DNA of 64,000 nucleotides from Lumbricus rubellus. Its lineage: Eukaryota > Annelida > Clitellata > Crassiclitellata > Lumbricidae. Below the pieces are notes generated by a model that worked only from the letters and a program-made list of their open reading frames with translations, searched no databases and was not told where the DNA came from. Positions 54,424 through 64,000 of this stretch are shown here, piece after piece (within the stretch, counting starts at the first letter, position 1; every line of letters starts with the position of its first letter). The DNA lies in the NCBI GenBank assembly GCA_945859605.1, contig OX243814.1:39559877-39623876 (forward strand), in the 5' to 3' direction. The translations under genes and the position numbers were made by a program.

Positions 54424-57400
54424 GTGAGTAACCTATTATCCAATCAATCACTGCTGAAATATAACAAGTGTTATTTGCAGGTAAAATAAGTATCATAATT
54501 TGATTAATTTTACTGGCATATCTGCTATACGCGATTCATTATTCATGAAATAAGGTTTAGTTAACGCTTCACACAAAGCTGTCTCATTTCAGTTTATCGG
54601 CCTCCGCTAAGCAATTTTCTATAGGGCCTATCTAAAATAAATTGACAGGTGAATGTGTGAATGTTTTTATAGTAAGGACTTCGCAAGATGGAGGTGCATT
54701 TATGTAGACTTTTCGATAGCTTAGTTAACATTGCACAATAGTCGATCGAACAAGAGAATTTAAGTTCCATTTTTGATCTGGTGGAAAACATATTTTGGTT
54801 GCAGACGACCACCGTCTAAGTAATAATGCTTCTGGTACTCTCATCATCGGTGACGTTATTAGATACACTTGTCAAGTGGTTTACCTTGGAAATCCGTTCT
54901 TCGTGACGGAATTCGAGCTCCGAGGATTCTCATCTCCATTTCTTGATTATATTTTAATCGATAACACGACGTTATCGCAAGTGGAGATCTCCAATTCAAT
55001 GGTTTCGGCTACAGCAACTTTCTATGAGACTGCATCATGTCTTTCGTATCGACAAAAAGATTGTTTCACACAGCTGAGACAACCAATTGCCAACCTATCC
55101 CCACGTTCTGCCACCAACGCCATTGATAATGGTCCATCCACTAATTTTAATTCCGTGAACGTGCTTTGTAAGTCCATTGCAAACATTTCGATCTATGGTA
55201 GCCTACTTGAACTGAATTCTGATATAGACTATCATATAGTAAGGCCTATAATAGCTACTTCCCGAATTATTAGCAAACGTCAATTGTCTTACCGATGCCC
55301 TAAAGGCTACAATACAAACACTACAAACTCTGAATCTCAATAAATTCTGCGCAGGTCCATGGGTAAAACCTTTCATGAATAGTTCCTACACTTCGTCTCA
55401 GCGTATCCTACTCCAACTCGTCTTATCGTATCTCGATATCGTCCCTCCAATAAATTTCGAAACACTGGGCTCCGTAAAGCCATCTGGCCGTCGACTTTAT
55501 TTCCAGAGTTCTCTATAAGAGCGCAAACAATCATTAAATCATTAACTCTTATAATATTAATAATGATCTATTTAGGAAGACGCTTTAACTTTGTTTTTCT
55601 TAGCGTCACTATGTATCAGACTGCGGTGCAGTTCGGTGCGTCATCCTGCACTTTTTCATGAATTACACGAATATGCTATATAAGATAATACAAACTCGAC
55701 ATGTCTGACACTTGGATCTTTGTAGGCCTATATCTGGATTCGGACAACCTGCACAACGATTTTGTTTTGACATAGAACCTGCGAATAAACTGTTCTCTCA
55801 AAATTAGCTTTCTGTTGATACTGCAGATTTTTATTAGGATAAAGCGATTAATTCTCCTTTTGCTTGGGTAAGGGCTAGACTTTAGAGTAATTTGAAATCA
55901 TCTTCTTCTAAAAATTACTCTGGGGTTTACTACGCCATTTTGGAAACAGACTTTGGCAGCACGTGCTTACGCACGTTAGGCATGATACTCTTGATCTATG
56001 AAAATTATTTAGGCATGGCCCTATATTCTATTGTCTTGCTAATAGTTTAGGCTAATTAACATGATCCAATAAATGGATTTTGTTGTGTTAATTATTTGGC
56101 TACCGCCCCATAAAAATGAACAGTTGAACGTATGTTCCGATGCTGAATGTTGTAAATGTAATAAGCCTTGAGTCAATCGGCCTGTTTTGTTCTAACAGGT
56201 GTTCCCTCCATTACTGGAGCTGTTTCTGGAGCTGCTCTTCACCTTGGAGCAACGTTGACATGTCAATTAACAGCAAAACTTTCGGTTAGCTACTCATGGA
56301 CAGATTTGACCTTCGGAAATTCGAGCATAGGATCCCAGTTGAGTGTTTGGCATCGTGGTTCATATCAATGCAACGTTTCATATGACATAAATGGACGACA
56401 TGATTCGGTTTCAAAGACTGTTTATAACCTAACTGTCCAGTTCGGGAGTAAGTTGCTTTGTTCAATATCTGCAACTGCAACCGCAACTAGTTGCACCTTA
56501 ATAGAAATTAAGCTTAATGTTTCTAAAACTGCTAATATTTTATTTCTCGTCATAGTTTCTCCGCACCATTAGTGTCGAAATTAATTTAATAATTTTCCTT
56601 AGGCTATGTTATCAAGTTATCATTTTGTTTAATTTTATCTGTCTGATAGCCTATAGGGTCTATCGCATGTTTCTACAAACGACCTGGTGGCGGACCGGTA
56701 ACGCGTCCGCTGACAGAGCGGAAGGTTGTGGGTTCGACTCCGGGTAACGACCTTGGGCAAGTTGTTTACGCACACGTGCCTCTGTCACCAAGCAGTATAA
56801 TTTGGTACCGGCGTAAGCTGGGAAGTAAACAGCAAGTCCTGCGATACACTGGCCCCGTGTCCAGGACCTTGGGATTCGTCCATTGCTGGCTCAGGGCTAT
56901 GGAAAAGGAGATGAGCGCCTCCCTGTGTTCCTCATGGAACGGGATGGGACTTTACTTTACTACTTTTTTGTGACATAAATAACGCAGTAGGCTAGAAGTA
57001 AAATTTGTAAAAGTTATATTAATTTTTAAGTAGGCTAATACAAAATAGCCTACCAAAAGAAACGAGTGCTGGCTGCATTTGCGTTATTATGATAAGCATG
57101 AGACAAAGCTTATATGTAATTGGCAAAATTGAAATGCATTTAGGGCCTATTATGAAAAAGCTTATTCGGGTGGTACGCTTTGGGGTCATCTTGTTGGAAA
57201 CGATGCAATGAATATAAAATCATGGAGAAAAGTGTCAACATTCAGCAATGAAATGTTCGGAGAAAATAATACGAAAAGGACTTATGCGGACTAATGTTTG
57301 AAATTTAAATTTGAAAGGATTTTAATATTTATAATTTCACAATTTCTAACTAAGCCACTTGTTTACTTACTTAGTAGGTTTACTTAGTTTTTCCAGTGCA

Positions 57401-60400
57401 GGACTACTAGAACTGGACAAAGAACGGTATGTTGTACTATTAGACGCAGTCGCCTGGGGCTGTTGGGGCACATTGCTCGTATGCCGGTGTCACGAAATAG
57501 AGTAGGCTATCCCCCGTATTAATAGTATCCCCCAAATGAGGAAAAGTCGAAAAAAACACTTCCGCGTGCATTTATTTTTGCGAATTAATTTTCATCTGCT
57601 TTGTTTTGAACAATGACACTAACAGGTATGTTTATTTCTACTAAATAATTTGTTTTGCTTTCGTTTTATAGCACTTAAAACATTTAAAACACTTAAAAAC
57701 ACTCGGAGACACTAAATAAATTCGAGTTGCCTTTCGCTGAGCATTGCTAATGCTTAGGTCACTTAAAAGAATTAGAGTCACTTTAAATTTTGATTAGACT
57801 ATAAATTTTTAAATTATACACAGTTTTTAAAAAATGGGATAGAATGGTTTATCCCCCCGGATAGTCTAGACCGGTTAATTCCATCCGGGGGGATAGATTA
57901 ATTCATCCCCCGGATAGCTTTCATGGGGGGATCATCCTTTTCGTGTCACCGGCAGACTCTGATTCGAGAGCTCCGCCTTCCTGGAAGCGCCCTAGAGGGC
58001 GACCTACATCTACATGGATCGGGATGATTGATTTAGACTTAGCAGGGTTGGGCATGGACCTGAGCATGGCCATCACTGTGGCTGAGAATCGATCACTGTG
58101 GAGACATTTAATAAACTCATTGTGCAATGCTCCCATTGGTGGAGTAGGCGGCGAATGATGATGATGCTACACCTTGGGCAACGCGTGTTGTTTCTGCTGC
58201 TAGCATTTTCTTTACTCGAGAGGGTTAAAAACCCATCACGCAACTCTCCTCCTTTAGCCCACCTTGGCTCGGAACAGTCTCAGACTCCCGTAGGTAGTCT
58301 GATGCATTCTGAGGCGGAGTTAGTCTGAGGTGGAGAAAGAAATCAATTAAACAAAACTTACACAAAATCAAAATATTGCTTTAGATTAAGCTTAATGTAA
58401 TATGGCTACTCGGTGCTTACTAGTAACGCTGCTCTGTTTGCAGATTTTAAAATGTGTTTTTCTGAGCTAGTTTTATTTTTTCGGTTTTTACTTCTGTTAA
58501 AAACGAAATGTCGTTTTTCATCCAGTTTTTCAGATTTATAACCAGTTTGGATACATGCTAGTGCGTATGTTTGCATATAGCCTATGTTCGCATACGTGTA
58601 GGCTACTTGGGTGTAATTTCTGTATACAGCCCATGTATGTCACCATGTATGTGTGCACTGTGCAGGTATAGACTGGGTAGACCTGTGTTCATTTTATGTG
58701 CCTATGTCCAGATTATGTATGTTCTTAGGCTATCTATGCGCGTGTGTGTATGCATATGTGTACTACTGCACGCGTGTATGCATAGCCTACATGCATGAAA
58801 CCATCAAACGCGTTTATATTTTGCCACGGTTTATAGGCATGTTGAATGCTGTAACAAATAACGTAGCCTATGCAGGTGCGTACGACTCCATAGGTTGCCA
58901 GTGAAGAAACGACGTCAACAATATCACGCAGATTTACTATTAGAAACGAAATTTTTCTAGAACGTTGAGCAGTGGCGGCGCCAGGATTTCAGGTTTTTGG
59001 GGGCTGAAGCCCTAAGCTGAACTAGAACATTTTTATGAATCGCCGAAGGCGCGAAGCTGCGAGCGCCGAAGGCACGAAGCCCATACCGACTAGGGGGTCT
59101 GGGGGAGCGTCGTAAGCTCCCCAGCGGGGTCTCCGCCAACGCATTTTTAACTCTGTTGACCTCAACTTGAGCCCTTTTAAGGCTCTTTTTGCCAGCTATT
59201 TATGAACAAAAAAATCATGAAAATTTAAATAAGAAGTCGTTTTGCAGAGTCGCAGAGTAGCTACCAGTATAAGAATGTCAAAATTTTGTTGTAAAAGAAA
59301 TGGGCTTAGTCTTTACTATAAGCTTAGTCACAGACGTTAAAAGTTTAGGTCTATATAGCCTAACAAGTTTATAAGTAGGCTATTAGTATCATATGGGTAA
59401 GCCTACTATATAGAAAAACCTTAGGGGCATGTCATATGTAGACAAGGCCGTAGACAGGGGGTGTTTTGGGTGTTTGAACACCCCCCGAAATGGAAAATGC
59501 AGAAAAATCTATTGCATTTTCTAGTTTGCGATGCAAAAAAACCATGACAAATGCCATGAAAACACCCCCCGAAATGAAATAATAGATTAAATTGTGATAT
59601 GAAAATTTTGAAAAATTGAAATTGAATTCAATTTTTACGGCGAAAATGGAAATATTTCCCAGATTTTGACCGGACGACTTTAAAAAAAGGTCATCGGAAA
59701 ATTTGACGGCGAAATATTTCCCAGATTTCAAAATTTGACCGATAAAAATTATGGACATTTTTCAGGAAATTCAGCCTCCCCAAAGCTGAAATTAATCCTG
59801 GCCGCCACTGAAAACACCCTCCGAAAAAAAATCCTGGATACGGCCTTGCATGCCCAGTGGCGGGGCCAGGATTTCAGGTTTGGGGCTGAAACCCCCGAGC
59901 CCTTCCTCCTAGAAACGAAAGTAGATTATTTTCATTGAGGGCGGTAATTTTGCATGCGCTGGAGACCCGAAGCTGCGAGTGCCGAATGCACGAAGGTCAT
60001 ACCGACTAGAGGGTCTGGGGGAGCGTCGTAAGCTTCCCCAGCGGGGTCTGGGGCGGAGCCCCAGAAACCAGCGCGTTTTTCGCTGTTGACATCGACAGGT
60101 GCACGTTTCAGGCTCTAAAGTCATGAAAATGTTTTGAATTTCCACAATGCAATAATAGCATTTTGGTCTGTAATTTTTACTAAATAGCTCATCATTTCAA
60201 TGCTGAAAGTTGTGGATTATGACTTCAAAAGTGTCCTCTTGTATGCCATTGTTTAAATTTTTGGATATCAGCACTTTAATGGTAACATTTTAAGCTGTAA
60301 TCTCAACAAATTTCTCATAATTATTTCATTGCTGAAATAAATGGTTTATGAGTTCAATAATGTTACTCCATGTTGTATAAATTATCGAATTCCACACTCA

Positions 60401-62266
60401 AGGGTAGGCTATACCATTTTTGCTGTCGTCCTAGCAAAATTGTTCATTTTGGATAAACAGTAGATAACACTAAAAATTTACAATGACATTTTTGAGAAAA
60501 TTTTGAAATATTGAAGGAGCAGCATCTCCGTCCTCAATCACAAACTCGGGGTCTCGTGGACCGTCCTCTGACCCCCAAGTCTCCGCCCATTACTGCTGGT
60601 GCTAAATGACCACCCCATTTCCCAATATATAGTTGTGTATGACTACCGGCGTAGCCCCTCAAGAGGCCGGCGGGTCGGACATGGTGCACATTATAACCTC
60701 ACCCCGGTCTGCGGCGCATTCAATTAGCATAAGCATCGACGCGCTATTGTAGCGAAATTCAATATCGCTGACCTTGTGAATCTCAACCCTTCCTCCGCCA
60801 ACCCGGACTCAAAACCTTTCTCCCGCCAGCCTGGACTCACACCGGGCCAAACCTCAGCCCCCTTTCTCCGCCAGCCCGGACTCACACCGGGTCGAACCTC
60901 AGCCCCCTTCCACCGCCAGCTCGGACTCATACCGGTCCGGACCTCAGTCCCCATGCCCCCGCGCAGACCTCAGCCCCCTTTCCCCGCTAGCCCGGGCTCA
61001 GACTGGTCCGGATCTCAGCCCCTTCTTCCGCCAGTTCAGTCCTCTTCCCTCTTCCAGACTCGTCCGGATCTCATCCCCCTGCCCCGCCATCGCGGATCTC
61101 TGCTCCTTCCCCCGCCAGACCGGTTCGGACCTCAGACCGGCCCGGACCTCAGCCCTCTGTTCCCTGCAGCTCCATTAGGGTATAAATAAGAGGACTGTGT
61201 GCATGCTAAATTGCTACTATTGAGTCGCAGAAAGAGTCGATGTCCGGGAGTCGAGCCCAGTCGCAATTGGTGTCTCGCATGTGAGTCGATGTATGACCGT
61301 CCGCCGCAGTTGAGGTCCGAAAAATAAGATAATAATAATAACTTTTAAGCCGATACATGGACATTCATTGCTTTTTGCTTTGGGATGAGGCTGAGTCACA
61401 TTTAGGGGCTTAGCCCCCTAACCCCTCCCCTGGTGCCGCCAATGGCATAAGCATCTACACTATTACAGGGGTGGATCCAGGAGGGCCAATCCGGCCATGC
61501 CCTCCATTTAGAAATGCCCATGTATCGTGGCCCCCCATTTGGTTTCAAGAAGCTTATAATTTGGTATATTTTCAAGGATTTGGACTTAATGACTAAAAAA
61601 AGGTCATCAACTTTTTTGGCGGATGAAATGGTATGATTTTCCAAAAAAAGGTCATCAACTTTTTGGGCAGATACGATTTTATTTTTTCTCCATACCCAAG
61701 GTCAAGAATTCCCCCCCCCCCCGTCCAAAGTTCCTGTATCCGTCCTTGCACTATGATAATATAGTTGATTTCGTTGCCGTTGGTCATTGTCTAGTTTCCT
61801 TATTACGAACTAAGCCGTTTTAGACATTTTCAGCTTTTTGCTTTGGGGGGCTGAGCCACGTTTAGGGGGGCTTAGCCCCCCGTAGTCCCCCCTAGCGCCG
61901 CCACTGACGTTGAGATAAAATATTATTTATATTGCAAATGGTATTATGTACAGACATTCCGCGATTCTTTCAGTTTTTGCATTTGTAGTAGTCTACTTAT
62001 CGACGTTATCGTTTTATAATACAGATTTGTCTTCACCTAATATCTACCCCTCCTGCAACATATCCGTGTTCTACGACGAAACCTATGCTACATGTACTAA
62101 CCTGCTATTTAACAGATTTATCTTGTACGGCCACACCATTGCATGGACCAATTGCTGGAGGAACTAAAGTCACATTGACAATAGAGGGCTGGACTAAAGA
62201 AATTGCATACATTTCTGCCGTGTACTTCGGTGGAATTATAAAAATTACAGACTTACAAAGTGGCAG
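54048..62266 (+). CDS. Receptor copy 3: Ig / plexin-type receptor, 5' part (continues past the window)
   Basis: Four exons are visible: a fused exon 1/2 (54048-54423, signal peptide plus Ig1), exon 3 (54805-55167), exon 4 (56199-56447) and exon 5 (62116-62266, IPT 1 start). Phases are 1,1,1,2, identical to copy 2, and exons 4 and 5 have exactly the same lengths (249 and 151). All frames are open. The donor of exon 5 (CAG/GTTAGA) is kept and exon 6 should lie beyond 64000. Intron 1 is missing, so the signal peptide is encoded partly by former intron sequence. Intron 4 is swollen by a SINE, a LINE end and a 2.9-kb hAT-type element that copy 2 lacks. Probably functional; role as for copy 2. Confidence 0.8.
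54805..55167 (+). CDS. Copy 3 exon 3: second Ig-like domain
   Basis: A 363-nt phase 1-1 exon with YTCQVVYLGNPFF, ATFYETASCLSY and SPRSATNAI. The splice sites are GCAG and GTAAG. Confidence 0.82.
56199..56447 (+). CDS. Copy 3 exon 4: third Ig domain
   Basis: A 249-nt phase 1-1 exon, VPSITGAVSGAALHLGATLT at the start, SWTDL and GSYQCNVS later. Closely related to copy 2 exon 4. Confidence 0.88.
56681..56970 (+). mobile_element. tRNA-derived SINE
   Basis: An A-box-like TGGCGGACCGG (56688-56698) and a perfect B box GGTTCGACTCC (56731-56741) have tRNA-like spacing. They are followed by an unrelated body of about 200 bp and a T-rich end. The corresponding intron of copy 2 (near 40430) lacks it, so it inserted after duplication. 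Confidence 0.75.
57405..58165 (+). mobile_element. LINE 3' end, interrupted by a MITE
   Basis: Plus-strand frames give RLGLLGHIARMP up to 57486 and, after a 461-bp insert, ADSDSRAPPSWKRPRGRPTS, then ENRSLWRHL. This is the C-terminal pattern of LINE ORF2. A GATGATGATG tail follows. Copy 2 has the empty site (CAGGACTGCACCTTGGG near 40919). Confidence 0.75.
57488..57948. mobile_element. Palindromic MITE with CCGG duplication (461 bp), TGTCACGAAA ends
   Basis: It is bounded by CCGG at 57484-57487 and 57949-57952. The ends TGTCACGAAA and TTTTCGTGTCA are inverted repeats with one mismatch. TATCCCCC / GGGGGATA motifs recur at least six times near both ends. Excising it with one CCGG restores the LINE frame. 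No coding capacity. Confidence 0.75.
60790..61165. repeat. GC-rich minisatellite, unit about 45-50 bp
   Basis: Imperfect units contain CCGCCAGCCCGGACTCACAC and ACCTCAGCCCCCTTTC, about seven copies. The open frame across it is a by-product of the repetition. Confidence 0.85.
61181..61188 (+). promoter_or_regulatory. TATAAATA next to the minisatellite
   Basis: TATAAATA with a GC-rich upstream array could be a promoter or part of an old LTR. No transcript can be inferred. Confidence 0.2.
62116..62266 (+). CDS. Copy 3 exon 5: first half of IPT/TIG 1
   Basis: A 151-nt exon with ATPLHGPIAGGTKVTLTIEG, which has the full GGT of the IPT consensus (copy 2 has GRT). The phases and donor are the same as in copy 2. 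Confidence 0.85.
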
Positions 62267-63275
62267 GTTAGACGATACCACTCCTATTAGCTTTTTAGTC
62301 CATTCAGGTAATCAGATTGTTGTAGACCCCAAGTTTCAACGACTTCAATTTTCGTAGCTTTGGCATCAAGGAACAGTTACTGTTAACAGGCCTTTAAAAG
62401 CATCCAAAATAGCAATTGTGTGTAATGTAAGCCTCTATAATAATGTGACACAATCATGTACATATAATTATGTAAGTATGGTATTGTATGCATCACAATT
62501 AATGTCATGTATTCATATAGGTCTATCCCTGACCATTGATTCCCAGCGGTGCAGATGGACCGTGCGCTCATTTGAGCTAAGTACTGCAATAATTAGAGTC
62601 GAAATAAGAAAATATAAAGATTGTTTTAGGGATTTTATTGACCGCGCAGCACGTTATTATTAGGCTATATGGCCTAATTACGTTCAGCAATATTCAAATC
62701 AGCAGCTGGCGTATGCTATAGGCCTACCCGAAGTTATATTCTGCGTGAATAGGACACATGGCAGTCATGCAAATGTGGCAGATCAGTTGCACTTTAAAAG
62801 ATGAAGATGAAGACAGGGCATAAAAGTATACCTAGTACATACACGCCATTTTATTCTATTCTATTCTATTCTATTTTTGGATTTATAAAGCGCCTCTCAC
62901 AGTACAACCTAATCAGAGCTGACACTAACAAGTAGGCCTACTTAGACTACTTACTGTACACGATTCCCACTGTTTCCCAGTCGTTTATTTCTCTAATGTA
63001 TTGAATCTAATTTTGAATTGAAACGACGCTAATAAGTCTAAGAAGCTGAGACGTACACATAGCCTAACTAACGTTAACAAACCTTCGTTGCAGGACACTA
63101 AACAAATAGACTGTATACTGTATAGGCCCTACATACGATTTCCCATTCGCTCATTTCAAATATAAGCCTATAGGCCTACTGACACAATTAGGACCTAAAT
63201 GACACTAAGAAGTTTAATTTGCATGCATGTGAATGCCGGTGACAAAGTCATCAGTTACGGCACTATTCTATGATT
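62267..63275. other. Copy 3 intron 5, left part
   Basis: No further exon found. It includes (ATTCT)n near 62855, followed by a TTTATAAAGCGCC stretch that looks like a reversed LINE/SINE tail. Confidence 0.5.
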
Positions 63276-63398
63276 TGCACATGGGGGCTTTTGTCCGGGG
63301 GCTAATGTCCTACGCAAAATCGGGGGATGGGGGCTTTTGTCTGAGGGGCTTATGTCCGGGGGCTTTTGTCCGGGGGGGCTGATGTCCTACAATCGGGA
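63276..63398. repeat. Repeated GGGGGCTTTTGTCC / GGGGCTAATGTCC motifs
   Basis: At least five imperfect copies of GGGGGCT(T/A)(T/A)TGTCC, two of them extended by TAC, lie within about 120 bp. Confidence 0.8.
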
Positions 63399-63560
63399 AG
63401 AAGAGTGAGTGGATCATGGATCGCTGCCAGCTACCCTCCTAAAGGTCGACTCAACCTTCAATTCGGCAGCCGACACTTATAGACCTACTAAAATAAGCCG
63501 TAGGACCTGATTCACACTTTGCATGGCTACCAAAACGACCAAAATGCAACTCCCGTAATA
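63399..63560. repeat. Interspersed repeat shared with 42490-42680
   Basis: The order of AGAGTGAGTGGATCATGG, GCTACCCTCC, AATTCGGCAG and CTTTGCATG is the same as in the earlier copy. Not classified. Confidence 0.5.
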
Positions 63561-63715
63561 ATTATTGTAATCATTTTGTTCATAGTACTGTGGAGAACGG
63601 GGGCTGGGCGAAGACCCAGGATGACCAGTACCAACCCCTGTCGTCAGGTACCCTTGCAGTCCGCGGAGTCCACTTTAGCGGTAGACTAAAGATTAGCCGA
63701 CTAGGCTTGAACCGT

Positions 63716-63770
63716 TTTATTGAAGAATCACAGTTTATTGAAGAATCACAGTTTATTGAAGAATCACAGT
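63716..63770. repeat. 18-bp tandem repeat x3
   Basis: TTTATTGAAGAATCACAG is repeated three times. Confidence 0.92.
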
Positions 63771-64000
63771 TTTCACAGCACGATTTATGTAGCGCCACGA
63801 TCAGAGAACAGTAATTGATATAGCGCCCAGATTCGGAAAGTCAGTTGCAGCAGAAAGTGAAATGTCAGACAGCAACAACAGATCGGAATGTCAGTAGCAG
63901 CGACTACTGCAGCGCAAGAGTCCGAGCGTCGTAGCAGCTTTGTCCGTCAGCTAGGTTACGGTAGTCAGGCACCGAACCCCAGTCCTGTAGAGGGATACCT

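Larger units (their letters stand above)
58970..61906. mobile_element. hAT-type composite element with 8-bp duplication ACGTTGAG (2.94 kb)
   Basis: The ends CAGTGGCGGCGCCAGG / CTAGCGCCGCCACTG are flanked by ACGTTGAG at 58962-58969 and 61907-61914. The aligned position of copy 2 (near 41816) lacks it. It has no transposase. Inside are further ends of the same family (CCTGGCCGCCACTG to 59811; CAGTGGCGGGGCCAGG from 59855; GGTGCCGCCAATG to about 61443), another inverted pair (AAGGCCGTAGACAGG from about 59445; ATACGGCCTT to about 59846) and a minisatellite. Confidence 0.82.

Noticed and set aside
56681..56760. Possible functional tRNA gene
   Set aside because: A and B boxes are present, but the sequence does not fold into a full cloverleaf by eye and continues into a SINE body.
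60776..61189. 137-codon proline-rich frame
   Set aside because: Translation of the 45-50 bp minisatellite; no start context, splice sites or family similarity.
62267..62357. Open extension of copy 3 exon 5 past GTTAGA (to a GTAATC donor)
   Set aside because: It looks tempting because it stays open, but in copy 2 the extension stops, and only the phase-2 donor joins exon 6 without a stop.
1..64000. CRISPR array, bacterial operons or phage
   Set aside because: The spliced genes, eukaryotic transposons and lack of spaced identical repeats rule this out.

Overview
The window is metazoan nuclear DNA: AT-rich, intron-rich, and full of DNA transposons, LINE ends, one SINE and one intact-looking LTR retrovirus-like element. 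The short motif AGGCCTA/TAGGCCT recurs throughout introns, spacers and the retroelement leader. Plexin-type receptor exons, phase-1 Ig exons and this repeat mix suggest a marine invertebrate, possibly a deuterostome such as an echinoderm. That placement is inference only.

The backbone is a head-to-tail tandem array, all on the + strand, of at least three copies of one receptor gene that I do not recognise as a named gene. Copy 2 (33668-49263) can be assembled completely: ten exons with GT/AG borders and fully compatible phases (1,1,1,1,2,2,0,0,0) encode 788 residues. The order is signal peptide, three Ig-like domains each on its own phase 1-1 exon, plexin/Met-type IPT/TIG domains with a plexin-like membrane-proximal segment, one transmembrane helix, and a short tail with repeated YxN and YxxP tyrosine motifs. 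The plexin Sema domain and the intracellular RasGAP domain are both absent. Copy 3 (54048 to beyond the window) has exons 1/2 (fused), 3, 4 and 5. Copy 1 (922-25874) has exons 1-3 and 9-10 but lacks 4-8 and is out of phase across the gap. The array is the best candidate for an undescribed system, perhaps a family of recognition or adhesion receptors.

Intron 2 of copy 1 holds an 18.85 kb minus-strand Ty3/gypsy-class retroelement (2967-21820). It has 779-bp LTRs that look identical and a 5-bp target duplication. Its parts in transcriptional order are a small acidic ORF, a long gag with two zinc knuckles, a single in-frame UGA followed by CGG, pol (PR-RT-RH-INT), a frameshifted pol C-terminus with a chromodomain-like module, and an F-type env. 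A 3.1-kb hAT-like transposon with an 8-bp target duplication sits 11 bp upstream of gag's probable start codon.

Introns and spacers hold at least five further elements with perfect or near-perfect 8-bp target duplications, two unrelated short elements with CCGG duplications and TGT...ACA-type ends, Tc1/mariner palindromes, a pogo-like relic with a zinc finger, LINE 3' ends, a tRNA-derived SINE and long microsatellites. Copies 2 and 3 share alignable introns, so the empty site of several insertions is visible in the other copy. This orders events as gene duplication first, SINE, LINE and hAT insertions later.
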